Positions 1 through 6,871 of a stretch of DNA of 24,096 nt are shown here, in pieces. The notes under the pieces are model-generated. The model saw only the letters and a list, made by a program, of their open reading frames with translations, had not been told where the DNA came from and did not search any database. A program made the translations under genes and the position numbers. Positions within the stretch are counted from its first letter, which is position 1; every line of letters begins with the position of its first letter. This stretch comes from Anaerolineales bacterium (GTDB lineage: Bacteria; Chloroflexota; Anaerolineae; 4572-78; J111), in contig JAAUSP010000040.1 in assembly GCA_012032575.1 (NCBI GenBank), positions 1 through 24,096 on the forward strand. Direction: 5' to 3'.

Positions 1-545
1 CCCTCAGACCACTAGCAAATCCCCAACAATGACCGGAAGGATCATTGATATTTGAGAGGATTATTACCTACGTATGAATAACGGTTCCAATCTTGGGGGT
101 TTGTCGCGTCCGGCACCACCATATCCGCCGAAATAAACCGGCCAAGATAAGGCGAATAGTACCGCGCATTGTAGTCCATCAGGCCAAAGCCCGCCTCCTT
201 ACGCTGCGAGGTGAATCCGAAGTCCGTCGGTGAGGCTTTATCCGTCCATCTTTCCTCCCCATACGGCAGATACCGCGCCTGCGACACCAACACGCCGCTC
301 TGATTGGTTGTTAAGGAAGTAGACCCCAAATGATCCCCGTGCAAGTAGTATACCACATTCCCCTGCCGCATTGCCACTCGACTCGCGCCGAAGGTGTAGT
401 ATTTGGTGACTTTGCTCACCTCCACTGCGTTTGATTGAACCCAATCGCTCTGATTGCCCGCCCCATCTGGGATGCGGACCTGGAAGGTGCAAGTCACTTT
501 TTGGACTGGATATCGTATTGGAGGTTGCTGGAACTGGGGGCGGGG
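1..545 (-). pseudogene. RHS repeat-associated core, C-terminal tip only, frameshifted
   Basis: The reverse strand encodes about 150 residues with the hallmarks of the RHS core: YYLHGDHLGSTSL, RYLPYGEER, the GLMDYNARYYSPYLGRFISAD block and NRYSYVGNNPLKY. RHS proteins are large secreted or surface repeat proteins, often polymorphic toxins, and this is only their last shell segment. A stop at 546-548 closes the frame upstream, so the thousands of bases of a normal RHS gene are missing. At the other end the frame stops (TGA, 42-44) exactly where the family motif DPSGH is expected; that motif is present one frame over at 29-43. One extra base around 44-47 explains this. The stretch before the RHS block (VRIPDGAGNQSDW) resembles a linker or Ig-like segment. 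A GTG at 495-497 could start translation, but I regard the locus as a remnant. Confidence 0.8.
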
Positions 546-597
546 TCATTGCGGGTGACAAGGGGTAACGCCAATATTCGTCAGCCTAACCTCACTG

Positions 598-606
598 TGC
601 TAAAAT
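598..606 (+). promoter_or_regulatory. Extended -10 promoter (TGCTAAAAT) for the toxin-antitoxin pair
   Basis: TGCTAAAAT has the TGn plus -10 layout, with a predicted start near 613, 28 bases before the antitoxin ATG. TAAAATAT at 601-608 recurs at 622-629, a direct repeat that could serve as an autoregulatory operator. The same TGnTAAAAT string occurs ahead of two other genes in the window. Confidence 0.35.
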
Positions 607-640
607 ATCTGCATCAGAGTTAAAATATGGAGTATAAGGA

Positions 641-970
641 ATGACAATAACTATCGAAACTGTCACCCCACAAATAATCTTGGAATTGGCCCAATCTCTT
701 TCTCCGGCTGACCAGGGCTGGTTGCTCCAGCAGTTAAGTCAACTGGGAGCTGATGATTTACCCGAAAAGGCCACCCTGGATGAAGCGCTGCGGCTCTATC
801 AAGCCGGGCGATGCAGCCTGGGGCGGGCCGCCGAGTTAGCGGAGGTCACGCGCTGGGAGTTGCAGGCGTTGTTACAGCAACAGGGAACGCCCGTCGAGAT
901 TTACGGGAGCAGGACAGCCGGAGAAATCGATGCTTTGGCGGAGGAGCTTGAAGCTGAGGGGATTTTGTGA
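641..970 (+). CDS. UPF0175 family antitoxin
   Basis: 109 residues. The C-terminal half carries the UPF0175 signature: LDEALRLYQAGRCSLGRAAE followed by LAEVTRWELQALLQQQG, a helix-turn-helix-like segment, then a short acidic tail (EELEAEG). Proteins of this family are encoded immediately before PIN-domain (DUF3368) toxins and act as the cognate antitoxin, probably binding both the toxin and the operon promoter. The ATG at 641 is preceded by AAGGA with normal spacing. The stop codon overlaps the start of the next gene in GTGA (967-970), the classic arrangement for translational coupling of a toxin-antitoxin pair. Family assignment is firm from sequence; the antitoxin role rests on family knowledge and on the neighbour. 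Confidence 0.88.
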   Translation: MTITIETVTPQIILELAQSLSPADQGWLLQQLSQLGADDLPEKATLDEALRLYQAGRCSLGRAAELAEVTRWELQALLQQQGTPVEIYGSRTAGEIDALAEELEAEGIL

Positions 971-1482
971 TTGTCATCAGCGACACAAATATCCTCAGTT
1001 CGTTGGCTGCTGGCGATGCCCTGCCACTGTTGCCGCGTCTGTTCCGGCCGGCCAAAATTTGTATTCCGCCAGCCGTGCGCCTTGAGCTTGAGGTGGGGCT
1101 GAGCCGGGGCAGAACCTACCTGGCGGTGATTTTACAGGCAATTAGCGCTGCTGAGATTGAAGTCTTATCGCTTTCAATCCAGGAAAAAGGCTTGAGCGAG
1201 GTTTTATCCCGACAGTTAAATAGGGGCGAACGAGAAGCTATTGCCCTGGCGCAAAGCCGCCAGGCTCTCTTATTGAGTAACGATAAAAAAGCGGTTAATT
1301 ATTGCCACCAGCAAGGTCTGCGAGCCATTGCTCTGGCGGATCTATTGCGGCTGCTGTGGACACGCGGTCTGTTGTCACAAGTTGAGGTGAATGGGCTGAT
1401 TGATCGAATGACGGCTGTGGAAAAATTGAGTTTGAGCCAAAGCCAACGCGCCATCATCTTTGCCCCCCGTCCCAAGCGCTAA
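967..1482 (+). CDS. PIN-domain toxin (DUF3368 type), putative ribonuclease
   Basis: 171 residues starting at GTG 967, which overlaps the antitoxin stop. The N-terminus reads VISDTNIL, placing the first acidic residue of the PIN active site at D6. Further acidic candidates are E40 and E42 in RLELEVG, E88 in NRGEREAIALA and D106 in LLSNDKKA, the usual order for a Mg-dependent PIN nuclease. The C-terminal GLRAIALADLLRLLWTRGLL matches the segment that closes the DUF3368 fold. VapC-like PIN toxins cut tRNA or other RNA when freed from their antitoxin. The pair stands alone between an RHS remnant and a broken rho gene, a typical accessory location. The RNA target cannot be seen from sequence. Confidence 0.88.
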   Translation: MIVISDTNILSSLAAGDALPLLPRLFRPAKICIPPAVRLELEVGLSRGRTYLAVILQAISAAEIEVLSLSIQEKGLSEVLSRQLNRGEREAIALAQSRQALLLSNDKKAVNYCHQQGLRAIALADLLRLLWTRGLLSQVEVNGLIDRMTAVEKLSLSQSQRAIIFAPRPKR

Positions 1483-1599
1483 TCCGCCCTCTCCAAAAGT
1501 CAATGTCTTTATCCACCCCGCCGGGATAAAAGCCAAATCCAAAATTTGTTATCTGCCGCCTTATTATACGGTGAAGGAAAAATTTTTTGACACCCCGAT

Positions 1600-2688
1600 T
1601 CAGGAATTTGGCGTTATAGCTTGTAACAACGCCTCATTGGTGGGGTACTGGCCCAGCAAGCCGAGCAGGTACAGCATAGCGTCTTGCGGCGGACGGGCGA
1701 CCAACTCCCGGCGCAGGAGGGTCAGCCGCTGGCTGTCTTCAGGGCTGTACATTAGACTCTCTTTGCGGGTGCTGCTGGCGGACAGGTTGATCGCCGGAAA
1801 AATATAAGCTTCGGCCAGGGAGCGATCCAGAACCACCTCGCTGTTGCCCGTGCCTTTGAATTCCTCGTAAATGAACTGATCCATACGCGAGCCGGTGTCA
1901 ATGAGAATCGTCCCCAGGATCGTGACCGACCCACCGTACTCAATGTTGCGGGCCAGACCAAAAAACGGCGGGGAATTTGCAGCGCTTCGGCCTCAACCCC
2001 GCCCGACAGCGTCCGGCTGCGGTTGGCCTGCGATCCTCTGAGGTTGAAGGCGCGGACTAGCCGGGTCAGGCTGTCGAGCATGACCACCACATGATGACCG
2101 CACTCCAGCTCGGTGCGGATGTGGGCCAGCATCAGCTCCGACAGGTCAATATGCTCCTGCACCGGCTGGTCGCTGGAACTGGCGAACACTTCGGCCCCGG
2201 TCAGCGAGCGGCGGAAATGGGTCACTTCTTCGGGCCGCTCGTCAATGAGCAGGATGATGAGCCGGGTGTCAGGGTCGCCGGTGAGGATGGCGCGGGCGAT
2301 TTGCTCCAGCAGCATCGTTTTGCCGGCTTTGGGTGGGGCAACAATCAGGCCGCGCGTCCCTTTGCCCACTGGAGCGATCAGGTCAATCAGCCGGGTGCTC
2401 ATTTGACCAGTCACGGCCAGGTTGAACCGATCCGTCGGGTCAATAGCGATGAGGTGTTTGAAGGGCGTTCGCTGCTGAAAGCTGTCCAGCGACATGCCAC
2501 AGACCGTCTCGACAGAGGTCAATTGCTGCCCCCTCTGTGCTGCCGCTAACCGTAGCTCCTTCGGGAAGCTGGTAATCGCGGATGAGCCGGGCCGGCACCG
2601 CGATCCGCTCGGTCAATTTGGCCGGATTGACCAGGTGGCCGTTCCCGTTTTTGGTCAACTGGAGAATACCGCTGCCTTGGTTTGTCAT
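1600..2688 (-). pseudogene. rho: Transcription termination factor Rho, two frameshifts
   Basis: Three overlapping frames rebuild one Rho of about 360 residues without a long N-terminal extension. The first 50 or so residues (from ATG 2688) give a short OB-like RNA-binding segment. The middle frame has the Walker A GLIVAPPKAGKTML, Walker B VVVMLDSLTRL and the Q-loop segment NLRGSQANRSRTLSGG. The last frame has MDQFIYEEFKGTGN and IFPAINLSASSTRKESL. Frame changes lie at the C5 run 2529-2533 (one base too many) and the A6 run 1960-1965 (one base too few; a seventh restores FFGLARNIEYGGS). Both are homopolymers, so base-calling error is as likely as true loss. The gene converges on the PIN toxin and has its own promoter. 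The identity is certain; whether it is functional is not. Confidence 0.9.
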
Positions 2689-2735
2689 AATAATTTTTCG
2701 CTTTTATTTGGGCTGAGAATGCAGCAAATAGATAA

Positions 2736-2759
2736 AGACCCCTGTGGCGATTGGGGTCT
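2736..2759 (-). promoter_or_regulatory. Stem-loop at the very 5' end of the rho transcript
   Basis: Perfect 7-bp stem AGACCCC/GGGGTCT with a 10-base loop. The predicted transcription start (about 2758-2759) falls on the first base of the stem, and TTTATC follows the stem on the reverse strand. It could be a stabilising 5' hairpin or a weak attenuator; rho is autoregulated by attenuation in several bacteria. Confidence 0.4.
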
Positions 2760-2764
2760 GTTTT

Positions 2765-2794
2765 ATTGTAGCATAGTTTTAACGCGGCTGACAA
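2765..2794 (-). promoter_or_regulatory. Sigma70-like promoter of rho
   Basis: Reverse strand TTGTCA (2794-2789), 18-base spacer, TACAAT (2770-2765). Both hexamers match the consensus at five of six positions. The start codon lies about 70 bases downstream of the predicted transcription start. Confidence 0.6.
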
Positions 2795-2869
2795 TAACCG
2801 GGTGAGAAAGGGGAGTTTTTCGATTTTGGGGTGAACGTGTATCAACGCGGAGCATTGGCACAGCCTTGT

Positions 2870-3060
2870 GGACGCTGAGCGTCCCGTCTTTGGCTCCAAC
2901 ACTCGGCGTTGGAGCCAGGCTGCATCCTGGTTTGGAAAAACCAAAGGAGGAGTTCGGCATCCTCAGATGCCGAACGGAGCCGCATCTGAGGATGCTGGCT
3001 CCTCAAATTTGGATCTACTGAGTCTGTATCTTGATTTAGAAAAACCAAAGCAAGCTTTGG
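2870..3060. repeat. Cascade of adjacent palindromes in the spacer between rho and the oxidoreductase
   Basis: At least four perfect hairpins follow one another: GGACGC/GCGTCC (2870-2884, 3-base loop), GGCTCCAAC/GTTGGAGCC (2892-2916), a 14-bp stem GCATCCTCAGATGC with its complement (2957-2970 and 2982-2995, with an alternative inner hairpin 2954-2975), and CCAAAGC/GCTTTGG (about 3045-3060). No open frame here looks coding. Composition and layout resemble repetitive extragenic palindromes, but copy number cannot be judged from one window. Confidence 0.6.
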
Positions 3061-3085
3061 ACTCCGTCTCCGGCTGTTTTACAAG

Positions 3086-3113
3086 TTGCATCCGAGGCCA
3101 GACATGCTATACT
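3086..3113 (+). promoter_or_regulatory. Promoter of the quinone oxidoreductase gene
   Basis: TTGCAT (3086-3091), 16-base spacer, TATACT (3108-3113) preceded by TGC, giving an extended -10. The predicted start near 3120 lies just before the left target duplication of the miniature element, so nearly the whole 5' leader would consist of that element. Confidence 0.4.
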
Positions 3114-3124
3114 CAACCCGCAAA

Positions 3125-3238
3125 GTAACTGCTCAGTCCACATGTCATTTCGAGGCCGTAGGCTGAGAAATCCCCACTGCGCTGCATCGGCCTCGGAGAT
3201 TTCTCCCTTCGGTCGAAATGACATGGCTGAGTCGTTAC
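3125..3238 (-). mobile_element. 114-bp miniature inverted-repeat element, copy A, with 8-bp target duplication
   Basis: The element begins GTAACTGCTCAG and ends CTGAGTCGTTAC, imperfect 12-bp terminal inverted repeats. Inside these lies the palindromic pair ATGTCATTTCGA (3142-3153) and TCGAAATGACAT (3213-3224). It is flanked by an exact direct repeat CCCGCAAA (3117-3124 and 3239-3246). In reverse complement it matches copy B at 105 of 114 positions by hand alignment. GTAA ends and 8-bp duplications are features of IS66-family insertion sequences, so trans-mobilisation by an IS66-type transposase is a reasonable inference. It contains no gene. Confidence 0.85.
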
Positions 3239-3278
3239 CCCGCAAAAGTGAATGAGCCATCTCAGGAGGAGCAAACCC

Positions 3279-4247
3279 ATGAAAGCTATCCGCGTTCACG
3301 AATTTGGCGGCCCGGAAGTGCTGCGCTGTGACGATGTGCCTGTACCGGAACCGGGCCAGGGCGAGGTTCTGGTCAAAATTGCGGCGGCCGGGGTTAATTT
3401 TATTGACATCTACCATCGCATCGGCATTTACCAGCAGCCGCTGCCAACCACTCTGGGCGTCGAGGGGGCCGGCACGGTGGCTGCCGCAGGGCCGGGTGTG
3501 ACTGAATTCAAGCCCGGCGATCCGGTGGCGTTTAGCGGCCCGCAGGGAGCCGATGCCGAGTACACGCTTGTCCCGGCGGCCAAGTTGGTGCCCGTTCCGG
3601 CGGCACTCGATCTGCCTCTGGCGGCGGCGGTTTTGCTGCAAGGGATGACCGCTCACTTTTTGACCCACAGCACCTTTCCGCTCAAGCCAGGTGACACCAC
3701 GCTCATTCACGCGGCCGCGGGCGGCGTCGGTTTGCTGCTGGTGCAGATGGCCAAAAAGCTGGGCGCGACCGTCATCGGCACCACTTCGACCGAAGAAAAA
3801 GCCCAATTGGTCCGGGAGGCCGGGGCGGATCACGTGATTCTTTACAGCCAGGCCGATTTTGAAGCCGAAACCAAACAGATCACCGGGGGGCGCGGGGTGG
3901 ATGTGGTGTATGACTCGGTCGGCCTGACCACGTTTGAGAAAAGCCTCAACGTGCTGCGCATGCGCGGCATGCTGGTGCTGTTCGGCCAGTCCAGCGGCAA
4001 AGTCCCGCCGATTGACCCGCTTATTCTAAACAGTAAAGGCTCGCTCTTTCTCACCCGGCCCACCGTGTTTCATTACACCGCCACCCGCGAAGAGCTGCTG
4101 TGGCGTTCCGGCGATGTCTTCAATTGGGTGGCCGATGGTCAACTCCAGGTGCGGGTTGATAATCAACTACCCCTGACCGCCGCCGCCGAAGCGCATCGCC
4201 TGCTTGCCAGCCGCCAGACGGCGGGCAAGTTGTTGTTGCTGGCATAG
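3279..4247 (+). CDS. qor: NAD(P)H:quinone oxidoreductase, zeta-crystallin type (MDR superfamily)
   Basis: 322 residues from ATG 3279, chosen because AGGAGG (3264-3269) lies nine bases upstream and MKAIRVHEFGGPEVL is the usual family start; an in-frame ATG at 3252 has no such support. The N-terminal GroES-like domain has GEVLVKIAAAGVNFIDIYHR and no zinc-binding Cys cluster, as expected for quinone reductases rather than alcohol dehydrogenases. The Rossmann domain carries HAAAGGVGLLLVQMAKKLGA, the AxxGGVG cofactor loop of the QOR group, followed by GADHVI and VDVVYDSVG. These enzymes reduce quinones or reactive enals with NADPH in the cytosol. The leader contains a miniature mobile element. Downstream is an inverted heptad array, then a thioesterase gene on the same strand. 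Confidence 0.92.
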   Translation: MKAIRVHEFGGPEVLRCDDVPVPEPGQGEVLVKIAAAGVNFIDIYHRIGIYQQPLPTTLGVEGAGTVAAAGPGVTEFKPGDPVAFSGPQGADAEYTLVPAAKLVPVPAALDLPLAAAVLLQGMTAHFLTHSTFPLKPGDTTLIHAAAGGVGLLLVQMAKKLGATVIGTTSTEEKAQLVREAGADHVILYSQADFEAETKQITGGRGVDVVYDSVGLTTFEKSLNVLRMRGMLVLFGQSSGKVPPIDPLILNSKGSLFLTRPTVFHYTATREELLWRSGDVFNWVADGQLQVRVDNQLPLTAAAEAHRLLASRQTAGKLLLLA

Positions 4248-4253
4248 GACACC

Positions 4254-4325
4254 CGTGATGCGTGATGTGTGATACGTGAGAGTCTTTGTCTGGAGAACAT
4301 CACGCATCACGCATCACGTTTCACA
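4254..4325. repeat. Inverted array of tandem heptanucleotides (CGTGATG type)
   Basis: The left arm has four tandem 7-mers: CGTGATG (4254), CGTGATG (4261) and two variants TGTGATA and CGTGAGA. After a 16-base spacer the right arm has CATCACG three times (4298, 4305, 4312) and a variant TTTCACA. The arms are complementary over about 22 bases with three mismatches. It begins seven bases after the oxidoreductase stop codon. A second structure of the same design but different sequence lies at 23361-23420. Confidence 0.75.
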
Positions 4326-4344
4326 GACTTGGGCTAAAAATTTT

Positions 4345-4761
4345 ATGGATGGTTTTCGTCACATTACCCCCATTGAAATTCGCTTTCGAGACCTGGATGT
4401 ATTTGGGCACGTCAACAACGGTGTTATTCTTTCTTATGTCGAAACGGCCCGGGTTCGTTATTTGGTCGAGGTAGATATTCGCTCCCCGCAGGCCGGCTGG
4501 AATAATATCGCTTTTATTCTGGCTCACATCAACTGCGATTTCCGTCAGCCGATTTTTTACGGTCAGCGGATTGAAGTCGGTTCGCGCATTGTTGATGTTG
4601 GCCGGACCAGCCTGCGCCTGGCCCATCGCGTCGAGGCCGACGGCAAACTGGCCGCCGAAGGGGATGGGATTCTGGTGCATTACGATTATACTACCCAGCG
4701 CAGCACGCCCATTCCCATCGAGATGCGGGCGAAGATCGAAGCGTTTGAGGGTTCAACGTAA
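4345..4761 (+). CDS. Acyl-CoA thioesterase, 4HBT hotdog fold (YbgC/FadM-like)
   Basis: 138 residues from ATG 4345 (MDGFRHITPIEIRFRDLD); an upstream in-frame extension would run through the heptad hairpin and is unlikely. The active-site segment RFRDLDVFGHVNNGVILSY has the Asp of the 4-hydroxybenzoyl-CoA thioesterase family in the D-x-D-x-x-G-H-V-N-N pattern, followed by YVETARVRYL. Such enzymes hydrolyse acyl-CoA or acyl-ACP thioesters as homotetramers. The stop codon TAA (4759-4761) is supplied by the end of an inserted miniature element. Without the insertion the frame would continue six codons (LKRSFP) and stop at TGA 4899-4901, overlapping the next gene. Substrate is not predictable. Confidence 0.85.
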   Translation: MDGFRHITPIEIRFRDLDVFGHVNNGVILSYVETARVRYLVEVDIRSPQAGWNNIAFILAHINCDFRQPIFYGQRIEVGSRIVDVGRTSLRLAHRVEADGKLAAEGDGILVHYDYTTQRSTPIPIEMRAKIEAFEGST

Positions 4762-4871
4762 CTACTCAGCCATGTCATTTCGACCGAAGGGAGAAATCTC
4801 CGAGGTCGATGCAGCACAGTAGAGATTTCTCGGCCTACGGCCTCGAAATGACATGAAGGCTGAGCAGTTAC
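4758..4871 (+). mobile_element. 114-bp miniature inverted-repeat element, copy B, inside a two-gene operon
   Basis: Ends GTAACTACTCAG and CTGAGCAGTTAC (11 of 12 complementary), exactly the length of copy A and in the opposite orientation to it. Flanked by the direct repeat GGTTCAAC (4750-4757 and 4872-4879); the identity extends two bases further because the element starts with GT. The whole element is an imperfect palindrome that could fold into one long hairpin. It lies between the thioesterase and HAD genes and supplies the first gene's stop codon. Confidence 0.88.
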
Positions 4872-4897
4872 GGTTCAACGTTAAAGAGGAGTTTCCC

Positions 4898-5619
4898 TTG
4901 ACCCACCCGTCTACCCTGGATTTTTCCAAAATCACTACCGTTATTTTTGATATGGACGGCACGCTCATCAAGCATACCTGGCGCTTGAGCCAGCTCACCG
5001 AAACCCTCTTTGCCCGTTTTGCCGAGCGGCTGGCCCCCCTGACCCATGACGAATTTTATGACTGTTTCTGGCCGCGCAATGAGGATATGTGGTATATGAT
5101 GGTAGATGGTGTGCTCGATGGGGATACGGCGGCCCGCTACAGCTATGCCAATACCCTGCGTGCCCTAAAAAAGATACCTCCCTGGCCGAGGCTATGGTTA
5201 ACTGCTGGAATGAACTGGTGCTGGACGAAGCCATCCCCTTTGAAGAGACGCCGGCGGTGCTGGCAGCGGTACGCGCCAAATACAAGGTTGGTATTTTGAC
5301 CAACGGCTTTACCACGTTGCAGCGAGGAAAAATTAAACGTTACCAGTTGGATGCCCAGGTTGATTTTTCCCTGGTGTCGGAGGAGGCCGGTTATCACAAG
5401 CCGGACAAGCAGCTTTTTTGGACCGCGCTCAACCTGGCCGGCGATGTAGCGCCGGAACAAGCCTTGTTTGTCGGGGACAGTTTGATCGCAGATATTCGCG
5501 GGGCCGAAGATGCGGGTCTGACGCCGATTTATTTGAATATTGAGGGGGATGGCGACTCACCGCCCGGTATTATTACCATTCGCCAACTGGGCGAATTATT
5601 GACGCTGCTAAAGTTGTAA
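4898..5619 (+). pseudogene. HAD-superfamily phosphatase, single frameshift
   Basis: The first frame encodes motif I as VIFDMDGTLIKHTW. The second encodes motif II GILTNGFTT, the motif III Lys in GYHKPDKQLF and motif IV ALFVGDSLIADIRGAEDAG, so together they make a complete class-I HAD hydrolase of about 240 residues, possibly a nucleotidase or sugar phosphatase. The start is taken as TTG 4898, with GAGGAG (4886-4891) six bases before it. The frames must join at the A6 run 5167-5172, where a seventh A restores ALKKDTSLAEAM. The site also reads A AAA AAG in the zero frame, the slippery heptamer known from dnaX, so -1 ribosomal frameshifting is a formal alternative; no strong downstream hairpin is visible. 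It was probably coupled to the thioesterase before copy B inserted. Confidence 0.82.
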
Positions 5620-5654
5620 AGAAGGTTGGAAATGAGGCTACAGGGCTAGTTTGA

Positions 5655-6827
5655 TTAGTGCGTCTGGACCGAAACACCTTTTAGCACATCGAGTAAAGCC
5701 TGGCTGTAGCTATCAAACTGCCAGTTGCCCAGTACGCCCAAATGGGCCAGCATCGTTAGCGTTTGAGGGTTGTAGCGGGCGATGTCCATAAGCGTATTAT
5801 TGCTAATAATCACATCTGGTTCAACGCCACGTTCGGCGGCCACTGTGTTACGCCAGTGGCGCAGCGCTTCGTAACGAACGATGGTGTCTTCGTCGGGGCG
5901 ATGGTGATGATTGGAGTGGTACTGGGGTGGCGGAGCGATTAAGCCATCTTGAATTGCTTTAAGAATATGCTGGGCATCGTGCTGGAGAAGTTTGGCTCCC
6001 AGCCCTTTGATCTCTTGCAGGGCACGCTCCGTTTGGGGCTGCTCTTTAGCTAATTGCAGCAGCATGGGGTCATTCATAACCTTAAAGGGCGGGCGGTCAA
6101 TTTTCCGGGCAATTTTGTCGCGCATAATGAACAGTTCGCGCAGAATAGCCTGCTGCTGCGCATCAAGGTCTTTGCTGCCTTTAATTCGCCAGAAGTCATT
6201 GGGATCAAATACTTTATGGGTGGGCTGAACGTGTGTTTGGCGCTCAAACGCCTCCTGCGCTTCTTGCCAGCGCTTTTGTTCTTTTAAATGTTTCAGTTGA
6301 ACCTCGCGCAGGGGCAGCAAATAGTGGGTGTCAAGCCGGGCGTAATCCAACGCCTGCTGGCTGAGCGGACGCTGGCTCCAGTTGTGGCGTTGAAATCGCT
6401 TGTCGAGCTTGACCTCAAAATACTCTTCTAAAATTGGCCCCAGGCCGTAACGAGGCCAACCCAGAATACGGGCGGCCAGCATGGTATCAAACAGGTTCGT
6501 AAAGGTAAAGTTATAATCACGCTTCAGGCTGAGCAGGTCATACTCAGAGGCGTGGAATACTTTTTGACTGGCCGGATTAGCAAAAAGTGGGGCCAAACTG
6601 GACACATCAACACTGAGCGGATCTACCAGATAATCGGCGTGAGGGGTGGAAAATTGGATCAGGCAAACTTTTTCAAAGTAGCTGAACAGGCTGTCGCTTT
6701 CAGTATCAACCGCCACCAGCGGTTCATTAGCCAGCTCTTTAATCAGGTTGACTAACTTGGGGCGCGAGTCTATCCAAACGGGTTGCTTGGTAGGTATTGA
6801 ATTACGGGATAGGGCAAGCTGGATCAT
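5655..6827 (-). CDS. rnd: Ribonuclease D (DEDDy 3'-5' exoribonuclease) with two HRDC domains
   Basis: 390 residues from ATG 6827 (MIQLALSRNSIPTKQPVWID), the usual RNase D length; the frame stays open 60 codons further upstream but that stretch holds the promoter and a hairpin. Exo I is VAVDTESDSL (catalytic D and E), Exo II includes FHASEYDLLSLKRDY and NLFDTMLAARIL, and Exo III is YARLDTHYLL with the Tyr and Asp of the DEDDy class. Two HRDC domains follow: one around RDKIARKIDRPPFKVMND and KGLG, and a second ending LAHLGVLGNW. The enzyme trims 3' ends of tRNA precursors and other structured RNAs. It converges on the HAD gene with 35 bases between the stops. No clear Shine-Dalgarno precedes the start. 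Confidence 0.93.
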   Translation of the reverse strand: MIQLALSRNSIPTKQPVWIDSRPKLVNLIKELANEPLVAVDTESDSLFSYFEKVCLIQFSTPHADYLVDPLSVDVSSLAPLFANPASQKVFHASEYDLLSLKRDYNFTFTNLFDTMLAARILGWPRYGLGPILEEYFEVKLDKRFQRHNWSQRPLSQQALDYARLDTHYLLPLREVQLKHLKEQKRWQEAQEAFERQTHVQPTHKVFDPNDFWRIKGSKDLDAQQQAILRELFIMRDKIARKIDRPPFKVMNDPMLLQLAKEQPQTERALQEIKGLGAKLLQHDAQHILKAIQDGLIAPPPQYHSNHHHRPDEDTIVRYEALRHWRNTVAAERGVEPDVIISNNTLMDIARYNPQTLTMLAHLGVLGNWQFDSYSQALLDVLKGVSVQTH

Positions 6828-6871
6828 AAAAACGGATACTATGGATGTGGCTCGGCAAGTCAGCTTTTCTG

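Noticed and set aside
238..561. Alternative reverse-strand frame starting MTPPPVPATS
   Set aside because: It overlaps the RHS block in another frame; only its first residues look like a linker and might be the original upstream frame, but I cannot show it.
1955..1970. Programmed -1 frameshifting in rho at T TTT TTG
   Set aside because: A second frame break at 2529-2533 is of another kind, and any single-base loss from a T7 run creates this heptamer, so error or mutation is simpler.
3036..3833. Long reverse-strand open frame (about 265 codons) over the oxidoreductase 5' half
   Set aside because: It is the antisense of a strongly conserved gene and runs through the mobile element; its translation has no recognisable family.
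4254..4325. Short tandem repeats as a CRISPR array
   Set aside because: Units are 7 bases with no unique spacers between them, and the two arms are inverted rather than direct.
4853..4897. ATG at 4853 as start of the HAD gene
   Set aside because: It lies inside the inserted miniature element. TTG 4898 has GAGGAG at the right distance and fits the reconstructed TTGA overlap with the upstream gene.
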